Part shown: positions 18,533 through 26,779 of the stretch, piece by piece
Layout: each line of letters opens with the position of its first letter
How positions within the stretch are numbered: the stretch's first letter is position 1
Assembly (NCBI RefSeq): GCF_019857185.1
Contig: NZ_JAHWXP010000004.1
Coordinates: 1-64,000 of the forward strand
Direction of reading: 5' to 3'
Source: Alteriqipengyuania abyssalis
GTDB lineage: Bacteria; Pseudomonadota; Alphaproteobacteria; Sphingomonadales; Sphingomonadaceae
Length of the DNA stretch: 64,000 nt
Program-made: the position numbers and the translations under genes
Notes under the pieces: model-generated
Databases searched by the model: none
Told to the model about the DNA's origin: nothing
The model's input: the letters and a program-made list of their open reading frames with translations, nothing else

Positions 18533-19467
18533 TTCCCAGCCCCCGTCGCGCCGGTTTGCGGCAGTCCGATGCCGCCCCAGCGTTCCGCTTCGCCGCCATG
18601 GTATTTCGCAACGATCTGCTGGAAGATGTCTGCCTGGCCGAGCGTCATCACGATCGGCTGCGCATTTTTCTCCAGCCCCAGATCGCCGCGCGCCTCCGCG
18701 AGCACCGTGCGCCGACGCAATGTGGCATAGGTCGCTTCATCGAGCGTAGGGCCGTTGTCGCCTCGCGCCGTCCATACAATGTAGTCCACCGGGTCGAGCG
18801 CGCGCAGGGTGAATTTCTGGCGGCCGAAACCGTCGCCGTTGAACTGCGTATTCTCGCCCTCCGCCTCCCCTGTACGGGTCGCGGCGAAGTTCAGCTTGGT
18901 CGTCATTCCCGGCATCGCATAAATCTGCCCGGTCAGCGGCGCGATCAGCAGGCTTTGCATCACGGTATCGGTGGTCAGCGTCAGTTCCACCGGACGCCCG
19001 ACCGGCACGACCAGTTCATCGACCGTCGCAATCCCCTCTGCCGGGTAGATAAACACCCATTTCCAGTCGAGCCCGATGGCCTGCACCTGCAGTGGGTCGG
19101 GGCCGAGCGGCTGGTATGGATCGAGCTTCTGGGTGGAATACCACAGCCAGCTAGCCAGCACGATCACGATCAGGACCGGCACACCCCACAGGGCATATTC
19201 GAGCTTGCCGGAAAACTCCCACTCGGGCGCGTAGGCGCCGCGCGGCTTGGCATAGCGGTAGCGCCACAGAATCAGGGGCACCCCCACCAGCACCGGGAGG
19301 ATCACGATCATCGTGATCCCCACCACCCGCATCAGGTGGGTCGCCTGCTCCTGCGCGACGGGCCCCATCGGCTGGAGGAAGCTCTGCTGCAGCGCGCCGG
19401 ACGCCAGCGCGGCGTCCGTGGCGATCAATGCAAGCAGACAGCCTGCGGCCAGTCGGGCCCAAGACAT
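18529..19467 (-). CDS. cyoA: Cytochrome bo3 ubiquinol oxidase subunit II
   Basis: A 312-residue subunit with a signal segment ending AALASG, two helices and a periplasmic cupredoxin domain. It has QAIGLDWKWVFIYPAEGIAT and MQSLLIAPLTGQIYAMPGM, and lacks the CuA Cys pair, which marks it as a quinol rather than a cytochrome c oxidase. Unlike E. coli CyoA it shows no convincing lipobox before the first helix. It is the first gene of cyoABCD. All junctions in the operon are ATGA overlaps, pointing to translational coupling and fixed stoichiometry. Confidence 0.93.
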   Translation of the reverse strand: MSWARLAAGCLLALIATDAALASGALQQSFLQPMGPVAQEQATHLMRVVGITMIVILPVLVGVPLILWRYRYAKPRGAYAPEWEFSGKLEYALWGVPVLIVIVLASWLWYSTQKLDPYQPLGPDPLQVQAIGLDWKWVFIYPAEGIATVDELVVPVGRPVELTLTTDTVMQSLLIAPLTGQIYAMPGMTTKLNFAATRTGEAEGENTQFNGDGFGRQKFTLRALDPVDYIVWTARGDNGPTLDEATYATLRRRTVLAEARGDLGLEKNAQPIVMTLGQADIFQQIVAKYHGGEAERWGGIGLPQTGATGAGK

Positions 19468-19516
19468 AAAAACCTAGCCCCCGGCTTCCCCGTGAAAGCC
19501 GCCCAAATTCAGGGAC

Positions 19517-19543
19517 AGCGCGCCGCCAAAAGGACGGCGCGCT
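19517..19543 (-). terminator. GC-rich hairpin between lipoprotein gene and cyoA
   Basis: A nine-base perfect inverted repeat (AGCGCGCCG and CGGCGCGCT) with a nine-base loop lies five bases after the lipoprotein stop codon and ~50 bp before cyoA. No T-tract follows on the minus strand, so it may be an attenuating or RNA-stabilising stem rather than a true intrinsic terminator. Confidence 0.35.
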
Positions 19544-19548
19544 ATCGA

Positions 19549-19974
19549 TTACTGTGCTTCGGAGCCCGTCGCAGCAGCGGTCAGCTTGTTCTGGAACTGG
19601 GTCGCCGCTTCGCGCATCCCCGCCTCATCATCCGCTTCCAGCGCGTCGCGCGCGGACTCGATATCCTCGGTCAGGGCCGGACGCATGTCTTCCGGAAAAT
19701 CGGTCAGGTTCTCGCTGACGAGGCTGTCGAGATCTTCGAGCACCCTCACTGCTTCGTTCGGGTCCAGGTCGCCCGAAGAGAGCTTCGCTGCAAGCGCAAA
19801 AGCTTCGTCGCGCGCTTCGGAAGGCGTGGCGGCGGTGCCGTCGAAACCGGGTTGCGCGACCGTTTCGGCCTGCGCCTCTTCTTCCTGCTTTTCCGCCGGA
19901 CTCTCGCAGGCCGACACCGCGAGGGCCAGCGGCAGGGCGAGCAGGGCGTATTTCATCTTGAAGGTCATCATCAT
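19549..19974 (-). CDS. Small acidic lipoprotein of unknown function
   Basis: A ~141-residue protein with a clear type II signal: a basic start, a hydrophobic run and lipobox AVSAC, so it should be lipid-anchored in the envelope. The mature part is acidic and helical (VLEDLDSLVSENLTDFPEDM), without known catalytic motifs. Three consecutive ATGs (19974, 19971, 19968) follow AGGAAA; any could be the start. It lies between poxB and cyoA on the same strand, and its link to respiration is only positional. Confidence 0.7.
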   Translation of the reverse strand: MMMTFKMKYALLALPLALAVSACESPAEKQEEEAQAETVAQPGFDGTAATPSEARDEAFALAAKLSSGDLDPNEAVRVLEDLDSLVSENLTDFPEDMRPALTEDIESARDALEADDEAGMREAATQFQNKLTAAATGSEAQ

Positions 19975-20038
19975 TTTCCTGATTTGCACCGGCGCAGCCC
20001 GGCGTTGAATGGCGCGGCCAAACTAGCCGCTGGCGAGG

Positions 20039-21754
20039 TCATCGCAAGAAATTGTTCCGCAGCAGATCGACGACCTCCTTCGTACGACCATCGAGCACGG
20101 CTTTCACGCCGAACAGGGCGGTCGATGCAACCTGAGACACCTCGACCCTGGGCGGCATGACCAGCTCCATCTGGTTGACGTGAACGTCCAGCAGCGCAGG
20201 CCCCTCGTGGCGCAGCCAGGCATCCATCGCCGCTTCCAGCTCGCCCGCCTGCTCGACATGCCATCCGGCAAACCCGCAGGCTTCTGCCAGCTTTGCGAAA
20301 TCGGGATTGTGCAGCCCGGTGAAGTGATCGACCAGTCCCTCGACACGCTGCTCCATCTCCACGAAGCCCAGCGTGTTGTTGTGGAACACCACCAGCTTGA
20401 GCGGAATGTCCTCCTGCACCAGCGTCAGCAGGTCGCCCATCAGCATGGTCAGCCCGCCGTCGCCGCACATCGCGATCACCTGCCGGTCCGGGTAAGCGAG
20501 CTTCGCCCCCATCGCCTGCGGCATCCCGCTCGCCATGGTGCCGTGCAGCAGGCTGTTGAGGAAGCGCCGTTTGCCGTTGGCCTTCAGGTGGCGCAGCATC
20601 CACACCATCGCGGTGCCGACGTCCGACACGAAGATCGCATCGTCCGCCGCCTTTGCGTCGAGCATATTGGCGACGAATTGCGGGTGGATCAGGTCGGGAT
20701 CATGCTCCTCGCCCTCCTGATCGTAGCCCTTCAGGTCTTCGGCCCACTGCTTGAGGTGCGTCTGGAGATGGCTGTCGTCGCTCTTCGGCGCAACCAGCGG
20801 GGTCAACGCCGCGAAGGTCGTCTTGGCATCGCCGACCAGCCCCATGTTGATCGCCGACCGGCGGCCAAGATGCGTCGGGTCGATGTCGATCTGCACGATC
20901 TTCTTCGCCTCGGGGTAGAACTGGGTGTAGGCAAAGTCGCAGCCCAGCGAGATGACCAGATCGGCATCCTCCAGCGCTTCCACGCCCGCCTTGTTGCCCA
21001 GGATACCGTTCACCCCGACGTTGTATGGGTTGTTGGGCTCGAGGAATTCCTTCGCACGGGTGGTGTGCACCATCGGTGCCTTCACCTTTTCGCAGAAGGC
21101 GATGATCTCCTCGCGCGCGTCGCGGGCACCGATCCCGGCATAGACCGAGACCTTGCTGGCGGCATCGACCATCGCGGCCAGCTCGGCCATCTCGGCGTCG
21201 TTCGGGCGGCACACGGGCTGCGGGCGATAGACCTCCCACTCCATCGCATCCTCGTCGGTCTCGGTGAACATGTCGCCGTTCACGATGACGACCGCCACGC
21301 CCCGCTTGGTCAGCGCAGCCTGAGCCGCCTTGGTCACGATCCGGCGCGCCTGCGAGGGGTGCGAGATATATTCGCAGAAGTGCGAATGCTGCTCGTAAAT
21401 CTTCTTCTGATCGACTTCCTGCGGGAAGTTGAAGCCGCTCTCCGTGCGCGCGACGTCGGAGGCTATCAGCACCACCGGAGCACCGTTGCGGTGGCTCTCG
21501 TAGATGCCGTTGACGAAGTGCAGCGAGCCCGGCCCGCAGGTGCCCGCGCAGACCGAGAGTTCGCCGGTCATGTAGGATTCCCCGCCAGCGGCAAACGCGC
21601 CCACCTCTTCGTGGCGCACGGTGATCCAGCGAAGGTCGCTTTTGGCGACGGCATTGGTGAAATGATTGATCGTATCGCCGGGAATTCCGTAGATCCGTTT
21701 CGCACCCGCCTTTTGCAGGGCATCGACGACGATCTCCGCCACCTTCTTCGACAT
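20039..21754 (-). CDS. poxB: Pyruvate:quinone oxidoreductase (pyruvate oxidase)
   Basis: A 571-residue thiamine-diphosphate and FAD flavoenzyme converting pyruvate to acetate and CO2 while reducing ubiquinone. It shows the TPP activating Glu in VRHEEVGAFAAGG, the TPP/Mg motif from CGDGGLTMLMGD to FHNN, and central FAD-domain text (VYAGIGARDA). The C-terminus VVDLLRNNFLR resembles the amphipathic membrane-binding tail of E. coli PoxB, and the length is nearly identical (572). ATG 21754 is preceded by AGGAAGA. It lies upstream of, and on the same strand as, cyoABCD, whose product would reoxidise the quinol. Confidence 0.9.
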   Translation of the reverse strand: MSKKVAEIVVDALQKAGAKRIYGIPGDTINHFTNAVAKSDLRWITVRHEEVGAFAAGGESYMTGELSVCAGTCGPGSLHFVNGIYESHRNGAPVVLIASDVARTESGFNFPQEVDQKKIYEQHSHFCEYISHPSQARRIVTKAAQAALTKRGVAVVIVNGDMFTETDEDAMEWEVYRPQPVCRPNDAEMAELAAMVDAASKVSVYAGIGARDAREEIIAFCEKVKAPMVHTTRAKEFLEPNNPYNVGVNGILGNKAGVEALEDADLVISLGCDFAYTQFYPEAKKIVQIDIDPTHLGRRSAINMGLVGDAKTTFAALTPLVAPKSDDSHLQTHLKQWAEDLKGYDQEGEEHDPDLIHPQFVANMLDAKAADDAIFVSDVGTAMVWMLRHLKANGKRRFLNSLLHGTMASGMPQAMGAKLAYPDRQVIAMCGDGGLTMLMGDLLTLVQEDIPLKLVVFHNNTLGFVEMEQRVEGLVDHFTGLHNPDFAKLAEACGFAGWHVEQAGELEAAMDAWLRHEGPALLDVHVNQMELVMPPRVEVSQVASTALFGVKAVLDGRTKEVVDLLRNNFLR

Positions 21755-21808
21755 ATTCTTCCTTTCGTTCGGGAGACCGGGGTCAGGCGCGTGCACTCGG
21801 CCCGAGGG

Positions 21809-22615
21809 TCAGCTCACATAGTGTGATACGATCTTGCCATCCTTCAGTGCCATCGCCGTGCCGCGCGGCAGCGGCTCCCAACCTTCGGGATCGAGCGGCA
21901 CCGAGGCGAAGAGGTGCAGCGGGCCGGAAATCTCCTCGATGGTCGCGCCGGATGTCTGCCACTTCTGGCCGCGATGGCGTTCGTCGAAGCTGCGGATATT
22001 GAGCCCCGGTTCGCGCGGTTCGGTCAGCCCCTCTTCGGTTTCGAAGCGGCGCCGGTCTGCATGGACGAACAGGTACTCGCCGTCGAAGAACAGGAAGTTC
22101 GAACTGCCCAGTTCGCGCATTTCGGCGGCGAAACGCGCGAACACGTCGAGCCGTGCCTCCGCATCGCTTGCGCCCGCTTGGCTCAACCGGTCGAGCAGCA
22201 TCAGGAATGCCAGTTCGGAATCGGTGTCGCCGATCCGGTGGGGAATCCACTCGCGCGCGTCCTCGCGATCCTCGATCCCCGGCAGGTCGCCATTATGGGC
22301 AAAGGCATTCCGCCTGCCGTTCACCACCCGGTCGAAGGGATGCGTATTGGCGAGCGCAGGCTTGCCCGCAGAGGCCCTGCGGACATGGGCCATCAGATGC
22401 TTGCAGGGCCGCGCGTCGCGGACGACCATGCGGCTCAGTTCGCTGGTTGTGGCCGGGTCGGGTTCGCGGAACAGGTAGGCGTCGCGGTCCTGCGCGAAGA
22501 GGATGCCCCACCCGTCGCGGTTGCGATGTTTCTCTCCCCCTTCGGCGGCGAACAGGTCCAGTTCGTAACGCACCGTGTGCGGGACGGAGGCACTCATCGC
22601 AAACAGTTCACACAT
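21809..22615 (-). CDS. Class II glutamine amidotransferase (YafJ-like)
   Basis: A 268-residue protein with the N-terminal nucleophile Cys2 (MCELFAMSA) exposed after Met removal, then RDGWGILFA, MAHVRRAS and the glutamine-site phrase FAHNGDLPG. It belongs to the stand-alone GATase2/YafJ group, which releases ammonia from glutamine; its acceptor is not known. It starts three bases after the mscS stop, so the two are surely co-transcribed. The upstream gene of this run encodes an FMN glutamate-synthase domain, which makes a nitrogen-assimilation role plausible. Confidence 0.85.
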   Translation of the reverse strand: MCELFAMSASVPHTVRYELDLFAAEGGEKHRNRDGWGILFAQDRDAYLFREPDPATTSELSRMVVRDARPCKHLMAHVRRASAGKPALANTHPFDRVVNGRRNAFAHNGDLPGIEDREDAREWIPHRIGDTDSELAFLMLLDRLSQAGASDAEARLDVFARFAAEMRELGSSNFLFFDGEYLFVHADRRRFETEEGLTEPREPGLNIRSFDERHRGQKWQTSGATIEEISGPLHLFASVPLDPEGWEPLPRGTAMALKDGKIVSHYVS

Positions 22616-22618
22616 GCA

Positions 22619-23578
22619 TCAGGCCTCGTCGTTGTCGCCTTCGCTGGCGCGCTTTTGTTCGGAGATCGCACCGCTCACGATCACGTTCTGATAGGCATAG
22701 GGAATCTCGATCCCCGCCTCGTCGAAGCGCGTCTTGATCTGCTCCAGCAGGTCGAATTCGACCGCCTTGGCGCTGGGCGCATCGGCGCACCAAGCGCGCA
22801 GCGAGAGGTCCACACTCGACGCACCGAGGTTCACAACGGGGCAACCGACCACCTCCAGCACATCGTCGTGCGCATGCGCCAGTTCGAGGATGATCGCGCG
22901 CGCCTTCGCGATATCGGAATTGTAGCCGATCGAAATTGTCGGCGTCATCATCACCCTGAGATCGACCGAGGACAGGTTGATCATGATCTGGTTGGCGATG
23001 GTCCCGTTCGAAAGGACGATGCGCCGGTTGTCGAAAGTCCTGAGCACGGTGTAGCCGAGCGAGAGGTCCTCGACGATGCCGGTCTCCAACCCGGTCGGCG
23101 TGGTCAACTGCAACCGGTCGCCGCGGCGGAACGGCTTGTAGATCACCAGGCTGATGCCCGACACCAGATTGCCCAGCGTCGATTGCGCGGCGAAACCGAT
23201 CACCACCGAGACGATACTGACCCCGGCCAGCAGCGAGGTCGTCAGCTTGTTGAGCGCGGGCACCGCGTGGCAAAAGACCAGCGCGAGCACGATCCACATC
23301 ACGAAGGTCGCGAGGTTCGAAATGAAGCTCAGCGTCATCCGGTCGAGATGCTCTTTGGGATCGTGATCGATCAACGCATGGATCGCGCGGCGCAGCAGTC
23401 GGGTCAGGACCAGCCCGAAGAGGAGGAAAAGGACGCCGAGCGCCACCGCACCCCACAAGTGGTTGGGATCGATGTAGTGCGTCAGCTCGACCACCGCTTT
23501 CGGCGTGTCGGACGCTGCGGGTGATGGCGTCGCGGTGGGCGTTGGACTTGCCTTGGCGTTCAGGAACGGCGTGATCAT
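22619..23578 (-). CDS. MscS-family mechanosensitive channel
   Basis: A 319-residue small-conductance channel. A Pro/Thr-rich N-terminus is followed by three hydrophobic helices; the pore helix region reads LLAGVSIVSVVIGFAAQ, leading into STLGNLVSGISLVIYKPFRRGD, the hallmark of MscS, and then the beta and C-terminal cage domains. It acts in the inner membrane to release solutes on osmotic downshift. ATG 23578 is eight bases past the stop of the preceding gene. It sits between a glutamate-synthase-type gene and a glutaminase-type gene. Confidence 0.88.
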   Translation of the reverse strand: MITPFLNAKASPTPTATPSPAASDTPKAVVELTHYIDPNHLWGAVALGVLFLLFGLVLTRLLRRAIHALIDHDPKEHLDRMTLSFISNLATFVMWIVLALVFCHAVPALNKLTTSLLAGVSIVSVVIGFAAQSTLGNLVSGISLVIYKPFRRGDRLQLTTPTGLETGIVEDLSLGYTVLRTFDNRRIVLSNGTIANQIMINLSSVDLRVMMTPTISIGYNSDIAKARAIILELAHAHDDVLEVVGCPVVNLGASSVDLSLRAWCADAPSAKAVEFDLLEQIKTRFDEAGIEIPYAYQNVIVSGAISEQKRASEGDNDEA

Positions 23579-23585
23579 CGCGCGA

Positions 23586-25211
23586 TCACAGCGTCGGTTT
23601 GAAGGTGTCCGGGTTCGCCATCCGCCAGTATTCGGCAAAGGGCGTGTCGTCGGGCTCGCTCAGCAGCTTGCCGGGCTCGACCTCGTGCACGATCTGCGAC
23701 CACGGGATCATCTGCGCATTGTTCTTCCACTGCCGCAGGTGGCGCGGGGTGAACTCGTCGGGCGATTCAAGCCCGCAGGCAACCACGATATCTTGCAGGC
23801 TGTCGAGCGTCTTGGACTGGAAGTTGGCCACGCGCTGGGCCTTTTCCGGAATGACGAGACCGCGCTGGCGAGCGGGCGAGCTTGTTGCCACGCCCGTCGG
23901 GCAGGTGCCCGTGTGGCAGCGCAGCGACTGCACGCACCCGAGCGAGAACATGAAGGCGCGCGCCGCGTTGCACCAGTTGGCGCCGAGCGCGGCGTTCATC
24001 GCGATGGCCGAGCCGGAGAACACCTTCTCCGACGCGGCCAGTTTGATCTTGTCCTTCAGGCCGGTGCCGATCAGCGCGTTGTTCACGTAATAAAGCCCGA
24101 TGCGCAGCGGCAGGCCGACATGGTCGGACAATTCCAGCGGAGCCGCGCCCGTCCCGCCGCCACCGCCATCGACGACGATGAAGTCGAGCGTGATGCCGCT
24201 GTCGAGCATCGCCTTGCAGATCGCGAACACCTCGTGCGGCATGCCAACGCACAGCTTGATGCCGACCGGCTTGCCGCCCGAAAGCTCGCGCATTTTCGCC
24301 GCGAATTCGAGCATTTCGCGCGGGGTCGAGAAGGCCGAGTGGCCGGGAGGCGAGAGGCAATCCTGATGCGCAGGCACTTGCCGCGTCTCGGCGATCTCGT
24401 CGGTCACCTTGGCGGCGGGCAGCAGTCCGCCATGGCCGGGCTTGGCGCCCTGGCTCAGCTTGATCTCGGTCATCTTGACGGCATCGTGCTGCGCCTTGTC
24501 GCGGAAGCTTTCGGGATCGAAATTGCCGTCCTTGTCGCGCGCACCGAAATAGCCCGAGCCCAGCTCCCACACGACATCGCCGCCATGCTTGAGGTGGTAT
24601 TTGGACAGCCCGCCCTCGCCCGTGTCGTGATAGAAATCGCCGATCTTCGCGCCCATGTTGAGCGCTTCGATCGCGTGGTTGCCGAGCGCGCCGAAACTCA
24701 TCGCGCTGATGTTCAGGCGGGCAGCGTCATAGGGCTTGCTGCACTGGTCCGTCCCCACATGCACCCGCGTGCGCTTGGGTGCCTTGGGGTTCGGATTGAT
24801 CGAGTGGCACAGCGCCTCGTATTCCTCGGAATACACGTCCAGCTCTGTCCCGAAGGGATGCGCGTCTTCCTGCTTCTTGGCACGGGCATAGACGAGCGAG
24901 CGGGACACCCGGTCGAATGGTCGACCTTCCAGCGGGCCTTCGACGATATAGCTGCGCAGGAACGGTCGCAGATCCTCGAACAGCCAGCGGAAACGGGCGG
25001 TGAGCGGGTAGTTGCGACGCAACGAATGGGTGGTCTGCACCATGTCCCACAGCGCGATCAGCAGCAGCGGGGCGGCCACGATGAGGCCCCAGAAAAAGCC
25101 TTCGTGAACAAACAGGCCGAGAAGGACTAGAGCGAGGGTGAGTACCAGAGGGACCCAAAAACCCAGATTTCTCTCCAGGCCCTTGTCTGCAAACAAACCG
25201 CGCACCACCAT
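23586..25211 (-). CDS. FMN-binding glutamate synthase family protein, membrane-anchored
   Basis: A 541-residue protein equivalent to the central FMN/iron-sulfur domain of glutamate synthase. Two N-terminal hydrophobic helices (~residues 17-55) are followed by the FMN barrel (MSFGALGNHAIEALNMGA, FIVVDGGGGGTGAAP) and the 3Fe-4S cluster Cys motif CVQSLRCHTGTCPTGVA. It lacks the glutaminase and GXGXG domains of full GltB, as in archaeal-type and YerD-like proteins. It heads the minus-strand run 25211-15415 and is divergent from the gene at 25480, with 268 bp between. The reaction of the short form is unsettled. Confidence 0.85.
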   Translation of the reverse strand: MVVRGLFADKGLERNLGFWVPLVLTLALVLLGLFVHEGFFWGLIVAAPLLLIALWDMVQTTHSLRRNYPLTARFRWLFEDLRPFLRSYIVEGPLEGRPFDRVSRSLVYARAKKQEDAHPFGTELDVYSEEYEALCHSINPNPKAPKRTRVHVGTDQCSKPYDAARLNISAMSFGALGNHAIEALNMGAKIGDFYHDTGEGGLSKYHLKHGGDVVWELGSGYFGARDKDGNFDPESFRDKAQHDAVKMTEIKLSQGAKPGHGGLLPAAKVTDEIAETRQVPAHQDCLSPPGHSAFSTPREMLEFAAKMRELSGGKPVGIKLCVGMPHEVFAICKAMLDSGITLDFIVVDGGGGGTGAAPLELSDHVGLPLRIGLYYVNNALIGTGLKDKIKLAASEKVFSGSAIAMNAALGANWCNAARAFMFSLGCVQSLRCHTGTCPTGVATSSPARQRGLVIPEKAQRVANFQSKTLDSLQDIVVACGLESPDEFTPRHLRQWKNNAQMIPWSQIVHEVEPGKLLSEPDDTPFAEYWRMANPDTFKPTL

Positions 25212-25479
25212 CCAAAACGCCCTTTTCCGTAATCTTTGTTAAGGCCGTAAGGACGAAGTCTGTTCCGTGTAAAGGCGCGGGCAAGCGGCTTTTTTCACCT
25301 CGTCGAACCCGGGACATCGGCCAGGCCCCCGCCCGTGCATCGGGCATGATCGCATCCTGCCCCACCTCCCCAAACGCGAACTTCGGCTTCAGCGTAAAGC
25401 GATCCCTTGTTCCGTTCTGAAAACTAGGTATGCTCGACTCCAGAACGTGCAAAAGCGCGTCGCGTGGGAGAGAAAAACG

Positions 25480-26775
25480 ATGGCCTGGGATTTCGAGACC
25501 GAGCCCGGATTCCAGCAGAAGCTGGACTGGATGGAAGGCTTCGTGCGCGAGAAGGTCGAGCCGCTCGGCCTGCTCGGCATTCATCCCTATGACGTCAAAA
25601 ATCCGCGCAGAAACGCGCTTGTTCGGCCTTTACAGGACGAGGTGAAGCGCCAGGGCCTGTGGGCCTGCCACCTTGGCCCTGAACTGGGCGGACAGGGCTA
25701 TGGCCAGGTCAAGCTGGGCCTGATGAACGAGATTCTCGGCGGGGCCAGCTTCGCCCCGATCGTGTTCGGCTGCCAGGCACCCGATACGGGCAATGCGGAG
25801 ATCATCGCCCATTACGGTACGCCCGAACAGAAAACGCGGTATCTGGAGCCACTGCTGCAGAACGAGATCGTCTCCGCCTTCTCGATGACCGAGCCGCAGG
25901 GTGGATCGGACCCGACCAGCTTCGTGACGAGTGCGGAATTCGACGGGGAATGCTGGGTCATCAACGGCGAAAAATGGTTCTCGACCAACGGCAAGTGGGC
26001 CGATTTCCTGATCGTGATGGCAGTGACCGATCCCGATGCGCCGCGCCACGAGCGGATGAGCATGTTCATTGTGCCGGTCGATACGCCGGGCGTCGAAATC
26101 CTGCGCAATGTCGGGGTCTACGGGCAGGAGAACGGCTCGGAGAGCTACATCCGCTACACCGACGTGCGCATCCCGGGGGATCATCTGCTGGGTGAGCGCG
26201 GCGGGGCCTTTGCGATTTCGCAGACCCGGCTGGGCGGCGGGCGCGTCCACCACGCGATGCGCACGGTGGGCAGCTGCAAGCGCCTGCTCGACGCGATGAG
26301 CCGCCGCGCGGTCAGCCGCAAGACGCGCACCGGCACGATCGCCGATTACCAGAGCGTGCAGATGCAGATTGCGGACAGCTATATCGAGCTGGAGCAGTTC
26401 AAGCTGTTCGTCCTGAAGACCGCGTGGATGATCGACAAGCACCAGGATTATCGCAAGGTGCGCAAGGACATCGCGGCGATCAAGGCGCTGATGCCGAAGG
26501 TCTATCACGACATCGCGCAGCGCTGCATCCACATCCACGGCTCGCTCGGCGTGTCGAACGAGATGCCGTTCGTGGGCAACCTGATCGGGTCGATGGTGAT
26601 GGGCATCGCCGACGGGCCGACCGAAGTTCACAAGGTGACCGTCGCGAAGCAGCACTTGCGCGCCTACCGCGACATCGAAGACCCGATGTTCCCCGACTAT
26701 TCGCTGATCGAGCGGCGCGCGCGCGCCGAGCAGATGTACGATCCGGTCGAGGAAATTACCGAGGCGGCGGAGTAG
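25480..26775 (+). CDS. Acyl-CoA dehydrogenase, ACAD10/11-like
   Basis: A 431-residue FAD-dependent dehydrogenase. It has FSMTEPQGGSDPTSF (FAD and substrate loop), NGEKWFSTNGKWADF and the C-terminal phrase HIHGSLGVSNEMPF. In place of the usual EGT near the active site it has ADGPTEVH, a trait of the ACAD10/11 branch. ATG 25480 follows GGGAGAG. It ends four bases before a GPH symporter gene, so transport and oxidation are likely co-expressed. Confidence 0.85.
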   Translation: MAWDFETEPGFQQKLDWMEGFVREKVEPLGLLGIHPYDVKNPRRNALVRPLQDEVKRQGLWACHLGPELGGQGYGQVKLGLMNEILGGASFAPIVFGCQAPDTGNAEIIAHYGTPEQKTRYLEPLLQNEIVSAFSMTEPQGGSDPTSFVTSAEFDGECWVINGEKWFSTNGKWADFLIVMAVTDPDAPRHERMSMFIVPVDTPGVEILRNVGVYGQENGSESYIRYTDVRIPGDHLLGERGGAFAISQTRLGGGRVHHAMRTVGSCKRLLDAMSRRAVSRKTRTGTIADYQSVQMQIADSYIELEQFKLFVLKTAWMIDKHQDYRKVRKDIAAIKALMPKVYHDIAQRCIHIHGSLGVSNEMPFVGNLIGSMVMGIADGPTEVHKVTVAKQHLRAYRDIEDPMFPDYSLIERRARAEQMYDPVEEITEAAE

Positions 26776-26779
26776 CGCG

